Below are positions 1 to 5,673 of a DNA stretch of 7,063 nt, one piece after another. The translations under genes and the position numbers were made by a program. The DNA is from Candidatus Omnitrophota bacterium (GTDB lineage Bacteria > Omnitrophota > Koll11 > Zapsychrales > Aceulaceae), in assembly GCA_029931885.1 (NCBI GenBank), contig JAOZRJ010000081.1, positions 1 to 7,063 of the forward strand. Direction: 5' to 3'. The notes under the pieces are model-generated. The model searched no databases and was not told the origin of the DNA. It saw only the letters and a program-made list of their open reading frames with translations. Each line of letters opens with the position of its first letter. Position 1 is the first letter of the stretch.

Positions 1-1049
1 TCGTTAGTGCAAGACCCAATAAAAACTTTATCAAGCTTGATTGATGTCATCGGCGTCCCCGCTTTTAAATCCATGTACTCCAATGCTTTTATTGCTGCCT
101 CTTTTTTTATTGGCTCGGAAAAATCATTTGGATCCGGAACGTTTGCATCAACAGAAACTACTTGTTCTGGCGATGTTCCCCATGTAACCTGAGGCTTAAT
201 GTCAGAGGCATTAATATTAATAGTTTTATTAAATTTTGCATCTGTGTCGCTTTTTAACGTTCTCCAATGTGAAACTGCTTTATTCCATTCTTCGCCTTTT
301 GGCGCAAAGTCTTTTTCTTTTAAATACGCAAATGTTGTTTCATCTGGTGCAATCATTCCAGCACGGCCACCAGCTTCAATTGTCATGTTACAAATAGTCA
401 TGCGTCCTTCCATAGAAAGATTTCGAATCGTACTTCCCGCATATTCAATGACATAACCGGTTGCCCCATCTGTTCCAATTTGACCAATTATATAAAGAAT
501 GATATCTTTAGGTGTTACGCCTTTTGACAAAACTCCGTCGATATTAATCAGCATTGTCTTCGATTTATTTTGTTGCAACGTTTGTGTTGCCAAAACATGC
601 TCTACTTCTGATGTTCCAATGCCAAACGCTAATGAACCAAAGGCACCATGCGTTGCCGTATGTGAATCACCGCAAACAATAACCATTCCGGGCAATGTAA
701 AGCCTAACTCTGGTCCAATAATATGAATAACCCCCTGATCAGGGTGCATAAAATTTAATAGTTTAATGTCAAATTCTTTGCAATTACGCTCTAACGTTTG
801 CATTTGAATAAGTGAAATTTCGTCCGCAAAAGATAAATCTTTGGCCCGCGTTGGGACATTGTGATCCATGGTTGCACATGCTCTTTTAGGATGACGCGCT
901 TTTCGTTTATTTATGCGTAATCCCTCAAATGCCTGCGGTGATGTAACTTCATGCAATAGATGGCGATCCACGTAAATAATCGTCGCATCCCCTTGCTTTT
1001 CGCGAACAACGTGAACATCCCAGATTTTTTGATAAAGTGTTTTTCCCAT
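1..1049 (-). CDS. leuC: 3-isopropylmalate dehydratase large subunit (partial, 3' end beyond the window)
   Basis: LeuC with LeuD isomerises 2-isopropylmalate to 3-isopropylmalate in leucine synthesis, in the cytoplasm, using a [4Fe-4S] cluster. The first 349 residues are visible and match bacterial LeuC almost throughout: MDHNVPT (61-67), CGDSHTATHGAFG (126-138), FGIGTSEVEHVLATQT (142-157), LSMEGRMTICNM (211-222), APDETTF (234-240), PQVTWGTSP (286-294) and FIGSCTN (343-349). Cys347 is the first of the three cluster ligands and has the same number as in E. coli LeuC. The CxxC pair that follows in the family lies outside the window. The ATG at 1049 is preceded by AAAGGT (1055-1060) at 5-nt spacing, and the N-terminus aligns with the family without extension. 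The gene follows the DUF6485 gene by 96 nt, so it may be read from its own promoter or through from the acnA cluster. leuD would be expected downstream. Confidence 0.97.
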   Translation of the reverse strand, partial: MGKTLYQKIWDVHVVREKQGDATIIYVDRHLLHEVTSPQAFEGLRINKRKARHPKRACATMDHNVPTRAKDLSFADEISLIQMQTLERNCKEFDIKLLNFMHPDQGVIHIIGPELGFTLPGMVIVCGDSHTATHGAFGSLAFGIGTSEVEHVLATQTLQQNKSKTMLINIDGVLSKGVTPKDIILYIIGQIGTDGATGYVIEYAGSTIRNLSMEGRMTICNMTIEAGGRAGMIAPDETTFAYLKEKDFAPKGEEWNKAVSHWRTLKSDTDAKFNKTININASDIKPQVTWGTSPEQVVSVDANVPDPNDFSEPIKKEAAIKALEYMDLKAGTPMTSIKLDKVFIGSCTN

Positions 1050-1091
1050 AAAGTACCTTTAAAATATCAAAATTTATTGATTAAGTTATTT

Positions 1092-1120
1092 AATTTAACA
1101 TAGAGCCTTTGTGGATTCAA
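1092..1120 (-). promoter_or_regulatory. possible sigma-70-type promoter for leuC
   Basis: On the minus strand TTGAAT (1115-1120) and TAAATT (1092-1097) are separated by 17 nt. Each matches four of six consensus bases. They sit in the only intergenic space of any size on this strand (1050-1145). In AT-rich DNA such matches arise easily, so this is weak. I see no attenuator hairpin with a T-run and no run of leucine codons in this leader. Confidence 0.25.
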
Positions 1121-1145
1121 GCATTTTCTAGGACCTTAATGGAGC

Positions 1146-1352
1146 CTAAAGATGTTTTTGTTTCTGATAAACTTCAATGAAATATTCAATCGAACGATCA
1201 TAGGTTTTTTCAGCATCTGCTGGGAAATAACAGGCAGGTAATGCGCCCTTGCTGCGATGATAGTGAATGCACTCACAACACATCCCTTTTTTAGAGCAAT
1301 CATAGCTACAATTACAAAATTCAAGATTTTTAGCTTTATTAACACAATTCAT
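1146..1352 (-). CDS. DUF6485 family small cysteine-rich protein
   Basis: This is a 68-residue protein of unknown function. It has the features I associate with the DUF6485 family: an early CNC followed by a CCEC cluster (Cys3, 13, 15, 19, 25, 26, 28), then HYH-like residues, LPAC(Y)FP with Cys41 and Tyr32/Phe43, and the conserved tail [16 protein letters not shown] (47-62). Eight cysteines plus histidines in 68 residues, with no signal peptide, suggest a cytosolic metal-binding (zinc or Fe-S) protein; that role is inferred. The start ATG shares its A with the TAA stop of the preceding secreted-protein gene (TAATG, 1-nt overlap). AAAGGAG (1364-1370) lies 11 nt upstream inside that gene, so translation is probably coupled. 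The length is usual for the family as I recall it. The family assignment is from memory of the motif; the reading frame is secure. Confidence 0.88.
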   Translation of the reverse strand: MNCVNKAKNLEFCNCSYDCSKKGMCCECIHYHRSKGALPACYFPADAEKTYDRSIEYFIEVYQKQKHL

Positions 1353-1771
1353 TATGGCGTCATCTCCTTTAATTCTTTTAACACAGGCTGGATAGTGTAT
1401 TTTTTTGTCGGAACAATTTCCCCTTTGTTAAGCATACGGCGAATTTGATCGACCGTATTTAAACAATTTCTTTCTCCTTGAGCAAAATTATCAATAATAT
1501 CTTGGGGTACATAAGTCGGACCCATAGCTTTAAAAAGCCGGGAAGCATCGCCGTAAAGAAGCGCAGCTTCAAGATAAAGCGTAACGCATTTTTCTGCACC
1601 TTCGCGGCCAGGTTTCATTTTAATAATTTTTTCTGCAAAGGTAACAACTTCCTGTGCGCGTTGGATATTCGCAAAAGCTTGTGCTTTAAGTTCTTCTACA
1701 GATTTTTCTGCGAAACTATTATTTAAGAATACAAAACAGATAAATATACTCAAGATAATCTTCGTAGTCAT
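1352..1771 (-). CDS. secreted/periplasmic helical protein, function unknown
   Basis: I do not recognise this 139-residue protein. Residues 1-21 form a Sec signal peptide: Thr-Thr-Lys, a hydrophobic stretch ([12 protein letters not shown]), and a likely signal peptidase I site after SFA. No lipobox cysteine is present at the cleavage site. The mature part (22-139) is charged and looks mainly helical up to about residue 115, with Cys62 and Cys103 that could form a disulfide. The tail (117-139) is Pro/Lys-rich. The [19 protein letters not shown] stretch (66-84) resembles a helical hairpin of TPR-like character, but no repeat can be shown. The ATG at 1771 has only a weak GGAAC (1775-1779) ahead of it. 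It begins 12 nt after the stop of the 58-codon gene and ends overlapping the DUF6485 start, so it belongs to the acnA cluster. The signal peptide argues that this is a real gene. Confidence 0.85.
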   Translation of the reverse strand: MTTKIILSIFICFVFLNNSFAEKSVEELKAQAFANIQRAQEVVTFAEKIIKMKPGREGAEKCVTLYLEAALLYGDASRLFKAMGPTYVPQDIIDNFAQGERNCLNTVDQIRRMLNKGEIVPTKKYTIQPVLKELKEMTP

Positions 1772-1783
1772 TATGTTCCGATT

Positions 1784-1960
1784 TTACGATGAATTACGGA
1801 TTTGTTTTTTAAGATGATTTAAAAATGCATTTGGTGCGTCAGAGGGTTGATCTGCCTGCTTAGTGGTTCCTTTATGTCCTTCTTCAGCGCGCATAGCATT
1901 GGAGGTCATCATCTTCTCCTTTTTTTTATGCCAAACGCGCTTCTTAGCTTTTTTTACCAT
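1784..1960 (-). CDS. small basic protein, 58 codons, function unknown
   Basis: This short reading frame fills the gap between the NUMOD3 gene and the secreted-protein gene. Its ATG (1958-1960) overlaps the preceding TAA by one base (TAATG), and its TAA (1784-1786) ends 12 nt before the next ATG. The product starts MVKKAKKRVWHKKKEKMMTS, continues through a polar middle (EEGHKGTTKQADQPSDAPN, 26-44) and ends in a possible short helix (AFLNHLKKQIRNSS, 45-58). No family is recognised and there is no signal peptide or membrane segment. The first ATG has no clear ribosome binding site. An internal AAGGAG (1916-1921) lies 6 nt before the ATG at codon 18 (1907-1909) and 3 nt before the ATG at codon 17, so a 41- or 42-residue form is at least as likely. 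Tight fit on both sides supports expression; coding potential is otherwise unproven. Confidence 0.55.
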   Translation of the reverse strand: MVKKAKKRVWHKKKEKMMTSNAMRAEEGHKGTTKQADQPSDAPNAFLNHLKKQIRNSS

Positions 1961-2184
1961 TATTTAGATTTTCGAAGACGGGCTCTTCGAATTGCAAGAC
2001 TAATTTTCTTTTTTGTCGCCGCAGAATGTTTTTTACCATACATAGGGTTTTTCTTTCCCTTCATTTTTTTTGCTAATGTTTCTTTTGTAGCCTTTGTATG
2101 TTTTTTTCCATAGAAAGAATTCTTCTTTCCTTTTTGAGCTGAGCTAATTTTGCGAATTGTTGCTGCAGAATGTTTCTTTGCCAT
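1960..2184 (-). CDS. stand-alone NUMOD3-repeat protein (putative DNA-binding)
   Basis: This 74-residue, very basic protein consists after Met-Ala of three tandem 24-residue units: 3-26, 27-50 and 51-74. Each opens KKH(S/T)xAT, and the first two close GKKN(S/P)(F/M)YG. This is the pattern of NUMOD3, the nuclease-associated modular domain that gives DNA contacts in GIY-YIG and related homing endonucleases. No nuclease domain (GIY-YIG, HNH or LAGLIDADG) is present here or nearby, so the protein is only the DNA-binding module; nucleic-acid binding is inferred. In the third unit the GKKNPMYG half is replaced by a basic tail (AIRRARLRKSK). A strong GGGAGGA (2194-2200) lies about 10 nt before the ATG. 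The gene starts 24 nt after the acnA stop and its own stop overlaps the next start (TAATG), so it looks like part of the acnA transcript. The antisense reading of its Lys-rich codons creates a Phe-rich plus-strand frame, which is not a gene. Confidence 0.8.
   Translation of the reverse strand: MAKKHSAATIRKISSAQKGKKNSFYGKKHTKATKETLAKKMKGKKNPMYGKKHSAATKKKISLAIRRARLRKSK
1963..2178 (-). repeat. three in-frame 72-nt tandem repeats coding NUMOD3-like units
   Basis: The units are 2107-2178, 2035-2106 and 1963-2034, each exactly 24 codons, with no spacer. They are diverged at DNA level but keep phase and the KKH/AT motifs. The match is best at the opening of units 1 and 3 (KKHSAAT in both), which suggests duplication of one module followed by drift. 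Confidence 0.75.
1971..1991 (-). other. perfect inverted repeat (8-bp arms, 5-nt loop) at the 3' end of the NUMOD3 gene
   Basis: On the minus strand TTCGAAGA, loop GCCCG, TCTTCGAA forms a perfect hairpin within codons for IRRARLRK. It ends 8 nt before the TAATG junction with the 58-codon gene. No T-run follows, so it is not an ordinary intrinsic terminator. It could affect mRNA stability or translation of the next gene, or be a chance result of Arg/Lys/Leu codons. Confidence 0.5.
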
Positions 2185-2208
2185 GTACGTTTTTCCTCCC
2201 TTAAAAGG

Positions 2209-4851
2209 TTAGATGAGTCTTCGTAAAACGGTATGCAAAATGCCACCATTTCTATAATAATCAATCTCTACCTGAGTGTCTAGCCTTAATTTTGTATAAA
2301 ATTTTTTATACGTCCCTCCCGAACATTTTGCAATAACAGAAATTTTCTGTTGTGGTTTAATATTGTTCTGGAGACCGATGATATCAAAAATTTCATCACC
2401 TTTTAATCCAAGAGTGCTGAAATTTTCACCTTTTTTAAATTCCAAAGGCAAGATGCCCATACCTGCCAAATTGCTGCGATGAATACGCTCATAGCTTTCG
2501 GCAATCACGGCTTTAACTCCAAGAAGCGCAGTACCCTTAGCTGCCCAATCTCGAGATGAACCTGTCCCGTATTCTTTCCCAGCAAGTATAATTAAGGGTG
2601 TTTGAGCTGCTTTATATAATGTAGACGCAGAATAAATATCCATGATTTGCTTTGTCGGGTGATGAAGCGTCCAAGAACCTTCATTTCCAGACGCAAGACG
2701 ATTTTTTAAACGGATATTCGCAAATGTTCCGCGTGTCATAATACGATCGTTTCCTCGACGAGAACCGTAGCTGTTGAAATCATTTTCTTTAATCCCTAAT
2801 TCCTGAAGATATCGGCCAGCGGGACTTTTTTTGGCAATTGGCCCAGCCGGAGAAATGTGGTCTGTTGTTACAGAATCACCTAAGACTGCTAACGCGCGAC
2901 CTCCAACAATATCGCAAATGTTTCCTGCCTGCTTTGTCATTTCAGTAAAAAACGGTGGCTGCTGAATGTACGTGCTTTTTTCTTTCCATGGATAAAGTTC
3001 TGTTTTCTTTGATTTTATTTTTTTCCATTCTTTTGTTCCTCTCAGAACATTCTTATATTGTTTTTTAAACATCGCAGAAGTAATAGCCTTTTTTGCAATT
3101 TTATTTATTTCATCGTTCGTTGGCCAAATATCACTTAAATAAATATCATCCCCATGCTTATCCTGTCCAAGCGGTTTTTGCACCAAGTCCACATGAACAT
3201 TTCCAGCGAGCGCATACGCAACAACCAGGGCAGGACTCGCCAAATAATTCGCCTTAACCCATGGGCTAATTCGTCCTTCGAAATTACGGTTTCCGCTTAA
3301 AAGGCTTGCTGCTATAATATTTTCTTGCTGAATTTTTTTAGTAACAGTTGAGCTTAATGGCCCACTGTTTCCGATGCATGTCATGCATCCGTATCCGGCT
3401 AAATTAAAGCCTAGTTTTTCTAAATATATTAGCAATCCTGCTTTCCTTAAGTATTCAATAACAACTTTAGAGCCAGGCGCTAAGCTCGTTTTTACAAATG
3501 GTTTAACAGTTAATCCTTTTTCAACAGCATTTTTTGCTAAAATTCCAGCACCGATCAAAACAGACGGATCAGACGTATTCGTACAGCTTGTAATGGATGC
3601 GATCACAACCGAGCCATCAGATAACCGATTATCCTTGTTTTTAGACTTAGGAAATGCTTCTTTGAATTTATTTTTCATTTGGCCTAAAGCAATGCGATCC
3701 TGAGGACGCTTGGGTCCAGCTAAGCTTAACAAAATTGTATTTAAGTTAAATTCAATAACTTTTGTGTATTTTGCTGGCTCAGAACTTTTTTTATGAAACA
3801 TCCCCTGCGCTTTAAAATATTGCTCAATGATGTCAACTTGCTCCTTGCTTCGCCCAGTTTTGAGGTAGTATTCAATCGTTTTTCCATCAATCGGAAAAAC
3901 CCCCATGGTTGCTCCGTATTCTGGAGCCATGTTAGCAATCATTGCTCGATTTTCAAGACTAAGGCTATCTAGGCCGTCACCAAAATATTCAACAAACTTT
4001 CCAACAACGCCTTCTTTACGCAAACGCTCGACAATTGTTAAAACTAAATCAGTTGACGTAATGCCATTTCGCAATTTCCCTTTCAGCTTAAAACCCACAA
4101 CTTCTGGTAAAAGCATATTAAGTGGCTCTCCGAGCATAACAGCTTCTGCCTCAATGCCGCCAACGCCCCAGCCCACAACACCTAAACCGTTAATCATTGT
4201 CGTATGGCTATCTGTTCCAATCAAACTGTCAGGGTATAGAACATTTTCTTTTTCGGATTTTTGACGTAAAACGCCTTGAGCAAGGTATTCTAAATTGATT
4301 TGATGAATAATTCCTGTAGCAGGCGGAATAACTCGAAAATTCTTAAAAGCTTTTTGTCCCCATTTCAAAAATTCATAACGTTCTTTATTGCGTTTAAATT
4401 CTTTTGTAAGATTTTTCTGAAACGCATCTTTCGTGCCCGCGTAGTCAACTTGGACAGAATGATCAATAATTAAATCGCAGGGAACTTGAGGGTTAATTTT
4501 TCGGTAATCGCCACCTAGCTCTTTGAGAGCGTTTCGCATAGCTGCCAAGTCCACAACACATGGAACGCCTGTGAAGTCTTGAAGAATTACACGACCAGGT
4601 TTAAAAGCGATTTCAAGTGCTTTCTTTGATTTTGGCGACCAGCTTGTGATGCTTTGAATATCTTGTGAGGTAATTTTGTATTCATCGCAATTACGCATTG
4701 CGCTTTCGAGAAGAATCTTAATAGAGAAAGGTAGCTTATCTACGTTTTTAAAACCAAGTGATTTTAGGCTCGGAAGATGAAAAATCGTAAAACGTTTCGA
4801 TTTAACTTTTAATGTCTTTTTGACGCGACTAAGATTAATTCTTTGCTTCAC
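2209..4851 (-). CDS. acnA: aconitate hydratase, AcnA/IRP1 type
   Basis: Aconitase interconverts citrate and isocitrate through cis-aconitate in the TCA cycle, in the cytoplasm. The 880 residues match the single-chain AcnA/IRP1 form (E. coli AcnA is about 890). Visible motifs are LQDFTGVPCVVDLAAMR (90-106), IDHSVQVD (129-136), GTDSHTTMINGLGVVGWGVGGIEAEA (212-237), SITSCTNTSDPSVL (419-432), GCMTCIGNSGPL (488-499), NRNFEGR (521-527), GDSVTTDHISPAG (658-670), YGTGSSRDWAAKG (761-773) and ESYERIHRSNLAGMGILPLEF (785-805). The three [4Fe-4S] ligands are Cys423, Cys489 and Cys492. The start is GTG at 4849-4851 with AAGGA about 6 nt upstream; an in-frame TAA lies directly before the GTG, so no longer product is possible. 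It heads a probable operon with the four small genes downstream and is divergent from the ferredoxin gene across 53 nt containing a palindrome. No broken or missing catalytic motif was seen. Confidence 0.98.
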   Translation of the reverse strand: MKQRINLSRVKKTLKVKSKRFTIFHLPSLKSLGFKNVDKLPFSIKILLESAMRNCDEYKITSQDIQSITSWSPKSKKALEIAFKPGRVILQDFTGVPCVVDLAAMRNALKELGGDYRKINPQVPCDLIIDHSVQVDYAGTKDAFQKNLTKEFKRNKERYEFLKWGQKAFKNFRVIPPATGIIHQINLEYLAQGVLRQKSEKENVLYPDSLIGTDSHTTMINGLGVVGWGVGGIEAEAVMLGEPLNMLLPEVVGFKLKGKLRNGITSTDLVLTIVERLRKEGVVGKFVEYFGDGLDSLSLENRAMIANMAPEYGATMGVFPIDGKTIEYYLKTGRSKEQVDIIEQYFKAQGMFHKKSSEPAKYTKVIEFNLNTILLSLAGPKRPQDRIALGQMKNKFKEAFPKSKNKDNRLSDGSVVIASITSCTNTSDPSVLIGAGILAKNAVEKGLTVKPFVKTSLAPGSKVVIEYLRKAGLLIYLEKLGFNLAGYGCMTCIGNSGPLSSTVTKKIQQENIIAASLLSGNRNFEGRISPWVKANYLASPALVVAYALAGNVHVDLVQKPLGQDKHGDDIYLSDIWPTNDEINKIAKKAITSAMFKKQYKNVLRGTKEWKKIKSKKTELYPWKEKSTYIQQPPFFTEMTKQAGNICDIVGGRALAVLGDSVTTDHISPAGPIAKKSPAGRYLQELGIKENDFNSYGSRRGNDRIMTRGTFANIRLKNRLASGNEGSWTLHHPTKQIMDIYSASTLYKAAQTPLIILAGKEYGTGSSRDWAAKGTALLGVKAVIAESYERIHRSNLAGMGILPLEFKKGENFSTLGLKGDEIFDIIGLQNNIKPQQKISVIAKCSGGTYKKFYTKLRLDTQVEIDYYRNGGILHTVLRRLI

Positions 4852-4864
4852 TTATATTCCTTTT

Positions 4865-4884
4865 TTTTGATGAAATCATCAAAA
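4865..4884. promoter_or_regulatory. perfect palindrome in the acnA/ferredoxin divergent region, candidate operator
   Basis: TTTTGATGA and TCATCAAAA are perfect 9-bp arms around a 2-bp centre (AA at 4874-4875). It lies between the two divergent starts (acnA GTG at 4851, ferredoxin ATG at 4905). Its position would cover the predicted acnA transcription start and the upstream part of the ferredoxin promoter, as expected of a dimeric repressor or dual regulator. The TTGAT...ATCAA halves resemble an FNR/CRP-type site, but the gap is 6 bp instead of 4. As RNA it could instead be a 5' stem-loop on the acnA leader. The regulator is unknown. Confidence 0.5.
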
Positions 4885-4888
4885 TTTT

Positions 4889-4894
4889 ATCATA
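4889..4894 (-). promoter_or_regulatory. possible -10 box of acnA
   Basis: TATGAT on the minus strand matches five of six consensus bases. A start about 7 nt downstream (near 4882) would give a leader of roughly 30 nt ending in AAGGA and the GTG. No good -35 is seen at normal spacing (TAACAC at 4912-4917 is poor). Confidence 0.35.
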
Positions 4895-4898
4895 AAAT
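4893..4898 (+). promoter_or_regulatory. possible -10 box of the ferredoxin gene
   Basis: TAAAAT matches five of six -10 consensus bases and ends 6 nt before the ferredoxin ATG, so transcription would begin at or next to the start codon. TTGATG (4867-4872) is the nearest -35-like hexamer, but its 20-nt spacing is too long. The box overlaps the opposite-strand acnA -10 candidate by 2 bp. Confidence 0.35.
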
Positions 4899-4904
4899 AC
4901 AGAT

Positions 4905-5159
4905 ATGGCTAGTGTTATTATTAATGGCTGCACGAAATGCAAAAAATGTGTTGAGGTTTGTCCGGTTGAAGCGTTTCATGAAGATGACGAAATGCTTGTC
5001 ATCAATCCAGATGTTTGCCTTGATTGCGGTGCATGTATTCCTGTATGTCCTGTAAATGTTATTTATGCGCAAGAAGATCTTCCCGACGATGTAAAATATT
5101 TTACCCAGCATAATCACAAGAAATCAAAAATCCTTCCTGTTATTTTAGAAAAGAATTAA
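4905..5159 (+). CDS. 2[4Fe-4S] ferredoxin
   Basis: This 84-residue electron carrier has two cluster-binding motifs of the form CxxCxxCxxxCP: Cys9, 12, 15, 19 and Cys38, 41, 44, 48. Both are of the 4Fe type, so two [4Fe-4S] clusters are expected and low-potential electron transfer in the cytoplasm is the likely role. The first 58 or so residues form the ferredoxin fold. The tail (YAQEDLPDDVKYFTQHN, 54-70) resembles the C-terminal extension of FdxA-type 7Fe ferredoxins (SEDEVP...), but the first motif lacks their longer spacing that gives a 3Fe cluster. No Shine-Dalgarno-like sequence precedes the ATG at 4905. The gene is divergent from acnA and its TAA overlaps the stop of the convergent PEBP gene by 4 nt. 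A partner such as 2-oxoglutarate:ferredoxin oxidoreductase is plausible beside aconitase but is not in the window. Confidence 0.95.
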   Translation: MASVIINGCTKCKKCVEVCPVEAFHEDDEMLVINPDVCLDCGACIPVCPVNVIYAQEDLPDDVKYFTQHNHKKSKILPVILEKN

Positions 5160-5662
5160 TACAGTTTTTTGTATATTCCAATTGTCTGCGCTTGATCAAT
5201 AATATGATCTTGAATTCTTGCCCTTAAATCTGTATAGGTTGAGTCTTTGTTGAGATTTAATGTTGTATCAAGTGCGTAAATTTTAAAAATATATCGGTGC
5301 GTTCCGCTTGGCGGGCATGGGCCAGACCAGTTTTTCTCTTGAGAACTTGTAATACATTCAATGCCCGGAACAGATCCCTCGTTTATTATTTGTGTATCTG
5401 GTGAAATATTGTAAACAGCCCAATGATTCCACAGCCCTCTAGGTGTATCTGGATCGTCGACGATTAAAACAAGGCTCTTCGCTTCCTCGGGCGTCCCAAA
5501 AATTTCAATACCAGGACTAACATTCTCTCCCTGGCAAGTAAATTTTGTCGGCATTCGTGTATTACTTTTAAAGGCAGGCGTGTTGATTTCCATAGAAAAC
5601 CCTTTCTTTGTTATAAAAATTAAATTCAGTATAATAATTATAATAAATACAAATTTTTTCAT
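5156..5662 (-). CDS. secreted YbhB/YbcL-type PEBP (Raf kinase inhibitor-like) protein
   Basis: This is a phosphatidylethanolamine-binding-protein fold member of the bacterial YbhB/YbcL branch. Diagnostic motifs are DDPDTP (69-74) followed by LWNHWAVYNI (77-86) with His80, and GPCPPSGTHRYIFKIYALD (114-132), which form the family's anion-binding pocket. The ligand of bacterial members is not settled. Residues 1-23 are a signal peptide or anchor (MKK, then FVFIIIIILNLIFIT, likely cleavage near GFS), so the protein is probably periplasmic, like YbcL and unlike cytosolic YbhB. Mature Cys43, Cys103 and Cys116 are present. The ATG at 5662 has AGGGAG 5 nt upstream, directly after the xth stop (11-nt gap), supporting this start. 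Met24 is preceded by AAAGGG and could give a cytosolic short form. It is probably co-transcribed with xth and amrS, and its stop overlaps that of the ferredoxin gene on the other strand. Confidence 0.93.
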   Translation of the reverse strand: MKKFVFIIIIILNLIFITKKGFSMEINTPAFKSNTRMPTKFTCQGENVSPGIEIFGTPEEAKSLVLIVDDPDTPRGLWNHWAVYNISPDTQIINEGSVPGIECITSSQEKNWSGPCPPSGTHRYIFKIYALDTTLNLNKDSTYTDLRARIQDHIIDQAQTIGIYKKLY

Positions 5663-5673
5663 GAAGACTCCCT

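Noticed and set aside
7..726. Three plus-strand frames at the left end
   Set aside because: They lie antisense to leuC, which is strongly conserved across the same span.
1098..1127. Nine-codon frame (MLESTKALC) before leuC as a leucine attenuation leader
   Set aside because: It has only two non-adjacent Leu codons and no downstream terminator/antiterminator hairpin; chance is the better explanation.
1971..1991. Intrinsic terminator after the NUMOD3 gene
   Set aside because: The hairpin lies inside coding sequence and is followed by AAATCTAAATAATG on the transcribed strand, with no T-run.
1847..2113. Plus-strand 88-residue Phe-rich frame that looks like a membrane protein
   Set aside because: It is the antisense of the Lys-rich NUMOD3 and 58-codon genes; AAA/AAG runs read backwards give Phe-rich hydrophobic stretches. 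The minus-strand genes have better starts and motifs.
1960..2184. Homing endonuclease or mobile intron signalled by NUMOD3
   Set aside because: There is no GIY-YIG, HNH or LAGLIDADG motif, no interrupted host gene and no intron-like structure nearby.
3374..4264. Plus-strand frames and a minus-strand off-frame within acnA
   Set aside because: All are shadows of the conserved aconitase reading frame.
4865..4884. FNR or CRP box
   Set aside because: FNR sites have TTGAT-N4-ATCAA; here the gap between these halves is 6 bp, so it is not a canonical site.
5155..5176. Small hairpin (ATACA/TGTAT around a T-rich loop) at the convergent junction
   Set aside because: It has only a 5-bp AT-rich stem, too weak to call a terminator.
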